From Shewanella benthica (GTDB taxonomy: Bacteria > Pseudomonadota > Gammaproteobacteria > Enterobacterales > Shewanellaceae), in NCBI GenBank assembly GCA_023284085.1, contig JAKVHY010000002.1, positions 62,001-126,000 on the forward strand: 64,000 nt of DNA, read 5' to 3'. This document shows positions 43,857 to 52,918 of the stretch, one piece after another. Position 1 is the stretch's first letter, and each line of letters starts with the position of its first letter. The position numbers and the translations under genes are program-made. A model generated the notes under the pieces. It worked only from the letters and a program-made list of their open reading frames with translations, had not been told where the DNA came from and did no database searches.

Positions 43857-44822
43857 CTATTTAGATTTTAGCAAGCCTGTCACAATACCGATAAGTATTG
43901 CCCTTCTCTCTTCGCTATATCGGCGATTTTTCAATGCTTTTTCAATAAGGTAATACTGAGGCGACATTATTTCACCATGCAATAGTCTGACCTGTTCACG
44001 GGGTAAAGTTTCAGATCTTAAACCGGGCATACTTTTACAAAAATCGGCCCCTACCGCAGGTAAAAAGGCTAAGCTTCCCATGGTCATCAGATGACAAAAC
44101 CATTCCTCTCTACTAGTGACTTTATCGACATTGACTAACTCGACCCTTGCGTTACGACAATACATTTCAAGCGGATCTATTCTATCGTTAAACCCCTTAC
44201 TTTCGAGGTATAAGAATGGATGTTTAGCAATTTCCTCTAACCTAATATGAGGTAAAGAGTTCCAAATTGGATGCTGTACTCTAGCGGCCAAACAGACATT
44301 TTCATGGGTCCCTAACCACTCGCAATTAAGCTCTGTTGTTTGTGAAGTATCTAACGCAATACCAAAATCAAGTTCCCCATTATGAATAAGTTCAGCCGAG
44401 TTGTTATCCCACCACTGAAGACGTACTTTGCCAATAGCCTCGAGCTGAGGATGTCGGCTAATCGCAATGGCTAAGCTACTCATAATACCCTGAGTGACAG
44501 CAACGTTAAGAATAGGCGTTAATCCTGATTCCGATTCGTCAAATGCGACTTGTTCTATGCGCGCAACGGTATGGTAAAAGTCACAGATAGGCTTATATAA
44601 AAGTTCGGCTAATGGTGTTGGCTTTAAGCCCTGCTGCCTACGGTAAAATAGTTCATCATTAAAAGTGCTACGAAGCAATGCTAGACAGCGACTAATTTTG
44701 GGTGCAGACACTTGAAGCTCACTGGCGGTGCTATTCGCATGACCGTCCTCATATAGCGTCTTGAACACTATCAGGCAAAAAACATCGAGCTCTGATATTT
44801 TTTTTAAAGAGTTGCTCAGCAT
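43857..44822 (-). CDS. LysR-family transcriptional regulator
   Basis: A 321-residue LysR-type protein. The N-terminal winged helix (about 8-70) has FCLIVFKTLYEDGHANSTASELQVSAPKISRCLALLRSTFNDELFYRRQQGLKPT, somewhat diverged from the usual LysR helix. The rest fits the periplasmic-binding-like effector domain (about 100-300). It lies upstream of the decaheme cytochrome in the same direction with 190 bases between and could be its activator. The effector is unknown. Confidence 0.85.
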   Translation of the reverse strand: MLSNSLKKISELDVFCLIVFKTLYEDGHANSTASELQVSAPKISRCLALLRSTFNDELFYRRQQGLKPTPLAELLYKPICDFYHTVARIEQVAFDESESGLTPILNVAVTQGIMSSLAIAISRHPQLEAIGKVRLQWWDNNSAELIHNGELDFGIALDTSQTTELNCEWLGTHENVCLAARVQHPIWNSLPHIRLEEIAKHPFLYLESKGFNDRIDPLEMYCRNARVELVNVDKVTSREEWFCHLMTMGSLAFLPAVGADFCKSMPGLRSETLPREQVRLLHGEIMSPQYYLIEKALKNRRYSEERRAILIGIVTGLLKSK

Positions 44823-45071
44823 AATGATAATTCAGTGTTATGAATAACTATTCATAGTTATAACATATCGACATTTTAGAAAGCGTGACGACAACTGTTA
44901 ACAGCGAGTTAATACTCGAATATAAGTGATGCGTCACAGCTCTTAACACAGAATTAGTCGAAGCTTAAATTGGGATTTTCAGTCTAGTAGTAGAGAGCCA
45001 ACTTGTTGCCTACAGCATTTTTAACTCCCGCTGAATGCTCACTTACTTGATGGAACTGGTATAACTCATCA

Positions 45072-45773
45072 CTATAGCGAGATTTCTTGAGGGGTTAACG
45101 ATCGACTCATTCCTGGCGCTAATTGAGAGTCCAGTAGGATATTCCCTACTGAAATTCGATGTAAGCCTATAACTGGATTGCGAAAACGACCAAACATTCT
45201 TTTAATTTGGTGATAGCGCCCTTCGACTAAGGTCACTAGCGCAGTGTGGCTATCAACAAGTGCTAACTCAGCAGGCTTGGTGATGATATCTTCGAACTCG
45301 AAGTACATACCCTCTGCAAACGCTTTAACGTAAGACTGATCAATGGGGTTTTGCAGGGTTACCCGATACAATTTACCGACCTTATGATCCGGTGACATTA
45401 GCTTTTTCGACCAACGACCATCGTTTGTGAGTAACAGTAAACCTGAAGTATTAAGATCTAATCGCCCCACTATATGTAAGTCATGCTTACTTTTATCAGT
45501 GAGTAAATCAATGACTGTTTTGTGCTTGTCATCTACCGTTGCACTCACCACCCCAACAGGTTTATGCAGCATGATATAACTTGGGGTGTTCGATTGCAGC
45601 ACTTCGCCCTCTAAGCTGATAGAAGAAAACTCATCGATTATTTGATCAATATTCCGCGCAATATCACCATCAACTTCAACCAAACCTTTTGCCAATAATA
45701 GTCTAACACTTTTTCGATTAATGCCGGTTTTAACGCTAATAAACCTATCGAGCCTTGCACGTTTTGATTGCAT
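45072..45773 (-). CDS. Pseudouridine synthase, RsuA family
   Basis: A 233-residue enzyme of the RsuA/RluB/E/F family. The N-terminal S4 RNA-binding domain reads RLDRFISVKTGINRKSVRLLLAKGLVEVDG. The catalytic block GRLDLNTSGLLLLTNDG carries the essential Asp. KLYRVTLQ and VEGRYHQIKRMFGRFRNPVIGLHRISVG complete the family pattern. The S4 domain and size favour RsuA, which modifies U516 of 16S rRNA; RluE/RluF-type targets are not excluded. The upstream regulator gene is 22 bases away and in the same direction, so they may be co-transcribed. Confidence 0.85.
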   Translation of the reverse strand: MQSKRARLDRFISVKTGINRKSVRLLLAKGLVEVDGDIARNIDQIIDEFSSISLEGEVLQSNTPSYIMLHKPVGVVSATVDDKHKTVIDLLTDKSKHDLHIVGRLDLNTSGLLLLTNDGRWSKKLMSPDHKVGKLYRVTLQNPIDQSYVKAFAEGMYFEFEDIITKPAELALVDSHTALVTLVEGRYHQIKRMFGRFRNPVIGLHRISVGNILLDSQLAPGMSRSLTPQEISL

Positions 45774-45795
45774 AATTGTTACCCAACAACCTTGT

Positions 45796-46425
45796 CTACT
45801 TAGCCTGAGTTAATGGTGTCACTCTATAGGCGCAGCGCCTGGCTCCCTCGATGATATGCTCTTCACGGCTGACGGTAGCCTCATCGCTTAATATCGTTTG
45901 AAACAAGTTAAGCTCAGAGCGGCAGAAATTAAGACACTTGCTGGCAGCGGCGCAGATTGGACAATGATTTTCCATTAACCAGTAACAAGAGTCGTCTTCG
46001 ACTATGCTAGCCATATATCCTTCACGGCTTCTCAGCTCGGCTAAGACATTAAGCTTATCGATAAGACTGGTTTTGTCTAACATGTTCTGTCGATAGAGTG
46101 ACAGTGAGGCTTGCTCTCTGTGTGTTATTAACTTTTCTAGTCCGCTATCACCAAATACTGTGATAACAGAATCTATCAACTGAACCGAGAGCTCTTCATG
46201 GCGATCGGAGAAGTGGCTATTACTCTTAGCAGTCAGCGACCAAAATCGAGTCGGACGACCACGAGCCGCCTTCTTATCTTCAAAGATCACATCACCATCA
46301 TCTTCTAAACCTTGCATATGCTGACGCACACCCATGGTTGTCAAGGATAATTCACTGGCTAAGACCTTAGCAGTGAGGGGACCTTGAGTCTTGAGCAGTT
46401 GAATGATTTTTTCGCTGGTTTTCAT
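45796..46425 (-). CDS. Iron-sulfur winged-helix regulator, SufR-like
   Basis: A 209-residue DeoR/ArsR-type regulator. The winged helix is at 1-65: IIQLLKTQGPLTAKVLASELSLTTMGVRQHMQGLEDDGDVIFEDKKAARGRPTRFWSLT. The C-terminal half carries cysteines in ENHCPICAAASKCLNFC and a further Cys in RRCAYRV, the pattern that binds a [4Fe-4S] cluster in SufR of cyanobacteria and related regulators. It is divergent from the FMN reductase gene across about 140 bases that include a dyad, so it probably represses itself and that gene in response to cluster state. Confidence 0.85.
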   Translation of the reverse strand: MKTSEKIIQLLKTQGPLTAKVLASELSLTTMGVRQHMQGLEDDGDVIFEDKKAARGRPTRFWSLTAKSNSHFSDRHEELSVQLIDSVITVFGDSGLEKLITHREQASLSLYRQNMLDKTSLIDKLNVLAELRSREGYMASIVEDDSCYWLMENHCPICAAASKCLNFCRSELNLFQTILSDEATVSREEHIIEGARRCAYRVTPLTQAK

Positions 46426-46477
46426 GATGCCTCTCTACGCCTTTCTTCACCCTTACATTATTACCGATCCAGACATT

Positions 46478-46499
46478 AAGTAAACATTTTTATTTACTT
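46478..46499. promoter_or_regulatory. Candidate operator of the SufR-like regulator
   Basis: AAGTAAA-N8-TTTACTT, an inverted repeat with 7-bp arms, in the middle of the divergent promoter region. Position and symmetry suit a dimeric winged-helix regulator. Confidence 0.5.
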
Positions 46500-46566
46500 T
46501 AGGCTTTACAATCTTATATAAAGCATTTACATTACAAAACACTTAATAAAGAAAAAGGTTTATTAA

Positions 46567-47187
46567 ATGAAGTTACTCATCGTCAGTGGTAGCCAAAGAA
46601 CGGACTCACAAAGTGCTAAAGTCGCAACTTACTTAGCTAAACATTCTCCTGAGTTCGAAGAAGTGAGCCATATAGAGCTTTGCCGTTATGATCTGCCTTT
46701 TTGGGACGGTGAGCAGGAGAGTAAAAATGCCGTATCTAGCCCCTGGACCATGATTGGCCACAAGGTAAAAAGAGCCGATGCACTAATCTTAATCACACCG
46801 GAATGGGGGGGAATGGCCTCACCACTACTCAAAAACTTCCTGCTGATGTGTGACAACCAAGACACGGCCCATAAACCAGCACTATTAGTCTCGGTGGTCA
46901 GCGGGATAAGCGGCGCCTATCCCATTGCAGAACTAAGAATGAATGCACTGAAAAATAACAAATTAGTGGCCCTACCCGATCACTTAATCATTCGTAATGT
47001 CACTGAAGTACTCAATCATTCACATGAAGACGTATTAGCAGAAGACCAGCGAGAAAAAGATCTTAGACAACGTATAGATTACTGCTTGTATATGCTGCAC
47101 CAGTATAGCCAAGCCTTAACTACAATCAGACATAGACACAAGCATGAGCCATACCCCAAGCAGCAGGAATATTGCTACGGCATGTAA
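46567..47187 (+). CDS. NADPH-dependent FMN reductase family protein
   Basis: A 206-residue flavodoxin-like reductase. LLIVSGSQRTDSQSAKVATYL binds the FMN phosphate, and ALILITPEWGGMASPLLKNFLLMC is the second family block. The longer than usual C terminus ends in a His/Lys-rich tail (RHRHKHEPYPKQQEYCYGM). It reduces FMN or uses it to reduce quinones or similar compounds. Control by the divergent SufR-like regulator would link it to iron-sulfur or redox stress; this is an inference. Confidence 0.87.
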   Translation: MKLLIVSGSQRTDSQSAKVATYLAKHSPEFEEVSHIELCRYDLPFWDGEQESKNAVSSPWTMIGHKVKRADALILITPEWGGMASPLLKNFLLMCDNQDTAHKPALLVSVVSGISGAYPIAELRMNALKNNKLVALPDHLIIRNVTEVLNHSHEDVLAEDQREKDLRQRIDYCLYMLHQYSQALTTIRHRHKHEPYPKQQEYCYGM

Positions 47188-47209
47188 ATCTATAAATATG
47201 AGTTAGCAG

Positions 47210-47237
47210 TTAGAAATTAGAAATTAGAAATTAGAAA
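47210..47237. repeat. Tandem TTAGAAA repeat
   Basis: Four exact copies of the heptamer TTAGAAA in tandem between the FMN reductase and VOC genes. It may vary in copy number by slippage and could change the spacing of a promoter for the VOC gene. Confidence 0.85.
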
Positions 47238-47296
47238 TGAGTATCTAGGCACTAGACAAGCCATCGAATAATAAAGTGACAAATGAGGAGCGAGTT

Positions 47297-47722
47297 ATGC
47301 TACATCTGGAACATTTAAATTTAGTCGTTGAAGATATCCCAACGACGCTCAACTTCTATCGAGCAGCCTTTCCCCACTGGTCAGTACGTGGTGGCGGAGA
47401 AGGTGCTTGGCATGGAAAACCCAGAAACTGGGTACACTTTGGCGATGATTATCAATATCTCACCTTCAATGATGATGGCGTCGGTCAAAATCGAGATCTC
47501 ACCGGCCATCAAGTTGGCTTGGCTCATTTTGCCTTCGTTACCAGTAATATCGATGCCGTGATCGCACGTTTGGCTCAGGCGGGCTTCCTGGCTGACAAAG
47601 ATGGCGCAATCGATGAATTTAGAAGAAATGTGTATTACTTAGACCCCAACGGCTATGAAGTCGAATTCGTGCAGTACCTGAGTGATATCCCGTCACAAAG
47701 AAACCGATATGATGAAGCTTAA
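47297..47722 (+). CDS. VOC-family glyoxalase-like protein
   Basis: A 141-residue single VOC domain with paired beta-alpha-beta-beta-beta units. MLHLEHLNLVVEDIPTTLNFYRAAFPHW, GLAHFAFVTSNIDAVIARLAQAGF and VYYLDPNGYEVEFVQY provide His, His and Glu metal positions. GAGGAG precedes the ATG at 47297, which is better than the GTG seven codons earlier. The substrate is unknown. It may be read from the FMN reductase promoter, about 110 bases upstream. Confidence 0.85.
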   Translation: MLHLEHLNLVVEDIPTTLNFYRAAFPHWSVRGGGEGAWHGKPRNWVHFGDDYQYLTFNDDGVGQNRDLTGHQVGLAHFAFVTSNIDAVIARLAQAGFLADKDGAIDEFRRNVYYLDPNGYEVEFVQYLSDIPSQRNRYDEA

Positions 47723-47820
47723 TAGCAGGAACTAGGAACTAGATAATATGGCCATATCCGATTGAAAAAGATACGGCCAAATCTTAGGCAATGTTACAGA
47801 AGAGACCTATGGAAAACATA

Positions 47821-48069
47821 TCACTTTAACCAAATAGCTAATGCCAACAAGACGAGATAGAAGAAAAATCCTGAGATATAAGCCGAGAAAAAATCATTTC
47901 TCGCTAACCTTTTCTCACTGCTAAACACACCAGGAGCGAAAAGAGGCTTCTGAATTCGCCCAAATGACACGACTCTTAGCACCACGGCACCGGTCGAGTA
48001 TAAAGCGAAAGAAAGTAAAAAATCCCAGAAAAACCAGAAGAACAGTTCGGCTATGCTACCCATTAACAT
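47821..48069 (-). CDS. Small inner membrane protein, 82 aa
   Basis: Two membrane segments (ELFFWFFWDFLLSFALYSTGAVVLRVV and AYISGFFFYLVLLALAIWL) connected by a basic loop with KRLARNDF. AAGGAGAAG precedes the ATG. No family was recognised; many Shewanella genomes have small proteins of this kind. Confidence 0.6.
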   Translation of the reverse strand: MLMGSIAELFFWFFWDFLLSFALYSTGAVVLRVVSFGRIQKPLFAPGVFSSEKRLARNDFFSAYISGFFFYLVLLALAIWLK

Positions 48070-48222
48070 ATCTTCTCCTTAATCTATTATCAACAAGAGT
48101 CCAATGTACTCGGCCTTGGTGTAAATGTCATGTTAAGATTTGTTAACTGTAAGTTTCCTCTAGATATCCCCCTAATTTGTGACTCTCGACAGAAGGATTA
48201 ATTCAGCCCTATAGCTTGGATA

Positions 48223-48558
48223 TTAATTCCGTTCCGATTGATTTTCTTTCACTATTAAGGATTCCTTCTGAGCAAAAAAGTCGACCCTAAATGAGGTGTC
48301 ATCGGTAAGAAACTCCACCTTATGCCAATACTCTGGAGGAGATACAGCAACGCCTCCGGCAGGAATAACCAGGGTCTGCTCTATTTCACCTCGTCGCTCA
48401 GTAAAACCATAAAACTTTAACTCGCCGCTAATCACATTGATCTGTCCATAAACGCCGGCTTTAGTATTATGCAAATGCAGGAACATTTTAGGAATATTAT
48501 TGATAGTGAATACAGGTGTTGATTTATAGTTAACATAATCACTGGGAATTTGAGCCAT
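48223..48558 (-). CDS. DUF1971 cupin-like protein
   Basis: A 111-residue cupin fold. It begins MAQIPSDYVNYKSTPVF and has MFLHLHNTKAGVYGQINVISGELKFYGF, then PAGGVAVSPPEYWHKVEF and FRVDFFAQ, matching the DUF1971 family related to the N-terminal domain of some tellurite-resistance TehB proteins. The ATG at 48558 is preceded by AGAGGT and replaces a start seven codons earlier. Possible metal ligands are the His residues in HLHNT and WHK. Function is unknown. Confidence 0.78.
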   Translation of the reverse strand: MAQIPSDYVNYKSTPVFTINNIPKMFLHLHNTKAGVYGQINVISGELKFYGFTERRGEIEQTLVIPAGGVAVSPPEYWHKVEFLTDDTSFRVDFFAQKESLIVKENQSERN

Positions 48559-48652
48559 AGGGCACCTCTGGTTTAGCACTGACTTATACCGATTGGTATT
48601 AGCGAATGAATAGTTAATGTTCAGACAAGTTACATCAATTTCAGGCTATTAA

Positions 48653-48844
48653 CTAGAAGGTCACTTCAAACTTAGTATCTTCGATCAAAGGTTCATTTTT
48701 TTGCCCGTAGTCAGGATGAGATATCGCCGTTTCATCGGCCTTAACCAAGGTCTCTTTTTCTGCTGGTAAATGTTGACCTTGGTAACCGCAAAACTTCACC
48801 ACCGATAGGCCAAGAGATTTGAACTGAAATGCGTTAGACTCTGG
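48653..48844 (-). pseudogene. Unrecognised 3' gene fragment
   Basis: The minus strand is open for about 63 codons after an in-frame stop and has no start codon. It reads SVVKFCGYQGQHLPAEKETL and ends DTKFEVTF. Its protein-like composition, in contrast to the AT-rich sequence nearby, suggests the tail of a lost gene. The family was not recognised. Confidence 0.35.
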
Positions 48845-48869
48845 CTAAATTTGATAAAAGCTTAGTCTC

Positions 48870-49340
48870 ATGACCTCCCCATTTAGCTACACGACTAAAT
48901 ATAGTCTCGATAAGGCCCATTTTAGTGAATGCTTCGATGAATCAGTCACTATTGACACCACGTGGCGTGCCTACACTAAAGCACTAGGCTTCTTTTTCGT
49001 CGGTGTCGCCCTATTACTTACAGGCATGAATGCCTATGCTTCCTGGTTTGTTATCGGACTTGGAGTATTGGAATGGGGAAATGTGAAGTTTAAAAAGACT
49101 TGGTGGCTCTGGCGACAAATGATGAGTAAAGCGGCCGGAAATGAAGTGACACTAACCTTAGATGAACAAGGGATCAGCAGCCACTCCTTCTATGTTAAGA
49201 GCCAGATATTGTGGAGTGATGTCTCTGAGATAATAGCCACAGACAGGGGCTTCCTCATTAAACACCCAGGTGGCACCAGCTATGTCTCTAAACAAGTACT
49301 CAATGAAACCGCACTAGCCTTTATAAGCAACAGAGTGTAG
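48870..49340 (+). CDS. YcxB-like membrane protein
   Basis: A 156-residue protein with an N-terminal soluble stretch (FSYTTKYSLDKAHFSECFDES), two membrane segments (about 37-70) and a C-terminal PH-like beta domain that contains NEVTLTLDEQGISSHSFYVKSQILWSDVSEIIATDRGFLI. This is the pattern of the YcxB domain found in Gram-positive and Gram-negative bacteria, of unknown function. Single gene convergent with a GNAT gene. Confidence 0.7.
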   Translation: MTSPFSYTTKYSLDKAHFSECFDESVTIDTTWRAYTKALGFFFVGVALLLTGMNAYASWFVIGLGVLEWGNVKFKKTWWLWRQMMSKAAGNEVTLTLDEQGISSHSFYVKSQILWSDVSEIIATDRGFLIKHPGGTSYVSKQVLNETALAFISNRV

Positions 49341-49371
49341 ATATTTCACCAAATATGGCATTCAAAGGTTT

Positions 49372-49884
49372 TTATGTATCTTTAACGTTTGCCATGATAA
49401 ACGCATCCACATACTCTCCAGCTCTAAAGGCGTAATCTCTGGCTTCTCCCTCTATGATGAAGCCATTACGCTTATAGAGTGCGATGGCGGCATGATTATC
49501 GGTATAGACTTCAAGCTCGATTCTTCTTATCGCAAGCCAGTTAAACCCTAATTCCACCATGGCTTTTACCATAGCCTCCCCTACTCCTAGCCCCTGAAAC
49601 TTCTCATCTACCGCCATCCCTATGTTGGCAACATGCTTACGCCTTGGATTTGTCATCACCTCCATGCCTATTTGTCCCGCCACCACTCCATCGATGACAG
49701 CCACCAAGCTGTGAAAGTTATCCGGAAGTTCACCCAGCCGCTTCTGCCAACGCTGCAAAGAGGGAAAAGGATGTTGTAAGGTGCCGCTATAACACGAAGG
49801 CTGAGCATATATTCCATGTATAGCAGGAATATCAAGATCATCACTATGACGAATTTCAATGATGTTATTTTCTCGTATCTCCAA
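49372..49884 (-). CDS. GNAT-family N-acetyltransferase
   Basis: A 170-residue GNAT protein. The acetyl-CoA-binding motif is at VANIGMAVDEKFQGLGVGEAMVKAMVELGF and the last strands at IRRIELEVYTDNHAAIALYKRNGFIIEGEARDYAFRAGEYVDAFIM. It resembles RimJ/RimL-like and YhhY-like enzymes that acetylate small amines or protein N termini; the substrate is not known. Confidence 0.87.
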   Translation of the reverse strand: MEIRENNIIEIRHSDDLDIPAIHGIYAQPSCYSGTLQHPFPSLQRWQKRLGELPDNFHSLVAVIDGVVAGQIGMEVMTNPRRKHVANIGMAVDEKFQGLGVGEAMVKAMVELGFNWLAIRRIELEVYTDNHAAIALYKRNGFIIEGEARDYAFRAGEYVDAFIMANVKDT

Positions 49885-50053
49885 AATACCTCCTAACGGC
49901 TCACTGCTTTATTGTCCATCTAACTTACACTGTTAATGGAACATTTAAATACGTTATTAACGTCTCTCTTTGAAAAGTGAATACCTAAAGATAAAATTAA
50001 AGCCCTCTCTTACTCGGTAAGGCGAATATATCTAAAAGTGCTACGCTTATCCT

Positions 50054-52834
50054 ATGGATAAAGTGCCGCTAAAGAGTACAAAGGATATGTACCAACAATC
50101 CCCCTTAAATCTCATCCCCTTTCCCATTCTTGTTTGTAACAAACTGGGGGGGATTTCGGGCACAAACCCGTGTTTTAGGGATACTTTTAAGGTCTCATCG
50201 AACAACTTCAATGAGATGATGGCCCACACACTCTTTAACTTTTTTGATATAGGTCTTACTTCCTGCCAACCACGTTTTTTAGAACACCTCAATAACAGAG
50301 ATAACTTTCTATCTTATCTGGTGATTAATGCCAAAAAGTTCAGTGTTAGTGTCAACATTAGCTTCAATCCAGACAATCCAAACGAATACTGGCTATTAGT
50401 CAGTCCATGTTGTGAGTCTCAGCTACAAACCAGTTTAATCAAAAACAAATTACACAGATTAAATCACGCCATGAAGGGAGCTGATATAGGGACTTGGGAA
50501 TATACTCCTGAAACAGAGATGAGTTATTTTTCATTAAAACTAAAGGGGATTATTGGAATAAAACCTGCTACGCAGCTTAGCTGGCATCAATTTAAAGCAT
50601 TGGTCATAGAAGAAGATAAGGCTAACTTTGAGCTCCTCACTAAACAAGAATGTAAACCTGGCACTCGCCTCAGCTTTGAGTTCCGTATCTATAAAGCGGG
50701 TAAAATCTGCTGGTTTAAATTAAATAGCGAAGCATTTTTATCCGACGGAGAAAAATTCACCATTACAGGCTCGTTAATTGATTGCACCGAAGAAAAAGAA
50801 AATATGATCGCATTAAGAGATGCCATCGAGTCAAAGAATCTGGCTCTAGAAGCTGGCAATATTGGCAACTGGCGAGCAGAGTTAGATGAAAATCAACAGT
50901 GGGCATGGGACTGGGACTTAAGAGCTAACGACATGTTTGCCCTGCAACCTTCAGATATAGGCCAGCTCCAAAAATGGGTTGATAGGCTGCATCCTGAAGA
51001 TTCTGATGCAGTACTAGAAGCAATACAACATTCTTTAAAAACGGGAGAGAGCTTTAGCAAACAATACCGCACCATATTACCCTCCGGCGAAATAAAATAC
51101 ATATTAGGAAAGGGTAAAGTCGGTCGAAATAAGGTCAATAGAATTACGCGTATTGATGGAGTCTGCATCGATCAATCCCCCATATTTAAAGCTCAGGAAG
51201 AGTTACAAAAAATTAATGATGAACTCGAAGCTAGGGTCAACTTGCGCACCTTAGAGCTACAACAGGCAAAAGAGAAAGCCGAACAAGCCAATCAAACTAA
51301 AAGTGAATTCCTTTCCATGATGAGCCATGAACTCAGAACTCCCATGAATGCCGTCATAGGCTCTTTAGATCTTTTAACTCTCTCTGAGCAAAGCCCTGAA
51401 TCGACAGAGTTAATTGAAACTGCAGGCACATCGGCCATCAATTTAGTCACGATCTTAAACGACATTCTTGATATTAGTAAAATTGAGTCTGGTAAACTAC
51501 AACTTGAAGAGCAAGATTATTCGATAGCCGATACTATAGATAATGTCGTTAAAATATTTCAGCCCGTAGCTAACAAAAAAAGCGTTGTTCTAGACGTTGA
51601 AGAAGATCCTTATATTCCACGGTTTGTTGAAGGCGATGCACTAAGAGTTCGACAGGTACTCTTTAATTTACTCGGTAATGCCATAAAATTCACCTCGAGT
51701 CTCGATGGCAGAGAAGGGGAAGTCAAATTAAAAGCCGAAGTTATAGAACACGATAATATTATGTATCGAATTGCCTTTACCATTACAGATAATGGTATTG
51801 GCATAGATAAAGAAACTCAAAAAAAGCTATTTACGCCATTCACCCAAGCCCAGCGCTCTACGACCCGTAAATATGGAGGCACCGGCTTAGGCTTGGCCAT
51901 TTGTGGAAAACTAATTAGCTTGATGGGTGGACACATTGAGCTGTCGAGTATACTTGGTGAAGGCTCATCTTTCCGAGTCGAGCTGCCTTTCTATCATTCT
52001 AAAAAAGCCGATGAAAAATTTCAGCTGGCAAGCTCTAAGATCGCACTCATTCAGCTTTGTAATCACCTAGAACAACGCTCCAGCAACATAAAAAAACACT
52101 TAGTAGCGGAGAAAAGTCGAGTCGCTCATTACGACATTGCAGATATTAATTTAGCAATTGCTGAAAATGATGCCGTACTATTACTATGTTGTAATTTAGA
52201 TGCTTACCAACAAACCCTCCTCGATACCTACCAAGATCATCAACTCGCTTCAAACTTAATCATAGGTGTGCTTTCTTCACAAATAAGTCAGACCAGAAGA
52301 CTCATGCCACAGAGTTTATTAGTATCAATCGATCCTATGACTCGCAGCCAGTTAGTCGCGTCAATTAAAAAAGTCATAGATCAAGAAATATGCTTGGCAC
52401 TCGATGAAATCGAAACCGATAACTTAATGATAAGTATCAATAAACCCACCAGCAAAAACAAGCACCCCGACATCTTAATCGTGGAAGATAACCCTTTAAA
52501 TCAAAAACTTATAGCCAAGCAGCTAGCCGCTTTAGGTTATCAGTGTGATCTGGCTGATGATGGTCTTCATGGTATAGAAAAGTGGCGAGCCATAGACTAT
52601 AAAATTATTCTTACCGATTGTCATATGCCTAACCTAGATGGCTACCACATGACCAAAAAAATCAGAGATATTGAACAGCAACAACAACAAAAATCCATTC
52701 CAATCATCGCGATTACGGGAGCCGCCATGAGGGGGGATGCCGAGTATTGCTACTCTATGGGCATGAATGATTTTGTCAGTAAACCCATAATATTAAGTGA
52801 TTTAAAAAAGGTGCTAAAGAAATGGTACACCTAA
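50054..52834 (+). CDS. Hybrid sensor histidine kinase with PAS domains
   Basis: A 926-residue kinase without clear membrane segments. Two or three PAS-like sensors lie in the first 380 residues, with PAC-like FEFRIYKAGKICWFKLNSEAF. A coiled coil (about 385-420) leads to the phosphoacceptor helix LSMMSHELRTPMNAVIG. The ATPase has NLLGNAIKFT, DNGIGIDK and GGTGLGLAICGKLISLMGG. The C-terminal receiver reads ILIVEDNPLNQKLIAKQL, with the phospho-Asp in LTDCHMPNLDGY. It starts a three-gene phosphorelay with the HPt protein and the double-receiver protein downstream. The signal is unknown and probably cytoplasmic. Confidence 0.92.
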   Translation: MDKVPLKSTKDMYQQSPLNLIPFPILVCNKLGGISGTNPCFRDTFKVSSNNFNEMMAHTLFNFFDIGLTSCQPRFLEHLNNRDNFLSYLVINAKKFSVSVNISFNPDNPNEYWLLVSPCCESQLQTSLIKNKLHRLNHAMKGADIGTWEYTPETEMSYFSLKLKGIIGIKPATQLSWHQFKALVIEEDKANFELLTKQECKPGTRLSFEFRIYKAGKICWFKLNSEAFLSDGEKFTITGSLIDCTEEKENMIALRDAIESKNLALEAGNIGNWRAELDENQQWAWDWDLRANDMFALQPSDIGQLQKWVDRLHPEDSDAVLEAIQHSLKTGESFSKQYRTILPSGEIKYILGKGKVGRNKVNRITRIDGVCIDQSPIFKAQEELQKINDELEARVNLRTLELQQAKEKAEQANQTKSEFLSMMSHELRTPMNAVIGSLDLLTLSEQSPESTELIETAGTSAINLVTILNDILDISKIESGKLQLEEQDYSIADTIDNVVKIFQPVANKKSVVLDVEEDPYIPRFVEGDALRVRQVLFNLLGNAIKFTSSLDGREGEVKLKAEVIEHDNIMYRIAFTITDNGIGIDKETQKKLFTPFTQAQRSTTRKYGGTGLGLAICGKLISLMGGHIELSSILGEGSSFRVELPFYHSKKADEKFQLASSKIALIQLCNHLEQRSSNIKKHLVAEKSRVAHYDIADINLAIAENDAVLLLCCNLDAYQQTLLDTYQDHQLASNLIIGVLSSQISQTRRLMPQSLLVSIDPMTRSQLVASIKKVIDQEICLALDEIETDNLMISINKPTSKNKHPDILIVEDNPLNQKLIAKQLAALGYQCDLADDGLHGIEKWRAIDYKIILTDCHMPNLDGYHMTKKIRDIEQQQQQKSIPIIAITGAAMRGDAEYCYSMGMNDFVSKPIILSDLKKVLKKWYT

Positions 52835-52918
52835 GGTCACCGAGAGTGAAAAAATTATGGGTTTGTATTTTTTCCAAACAAGACTTTAAACAATGAAAAT
52901 ATATCTGGAGGTTTAACG

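Noticed and set aside
47276-47296. GTG start for the VOC gene at 47276
   Set aside because: The ATG at 47297 has GAGGAG at the right distance and gives the normal VOC N terminus.
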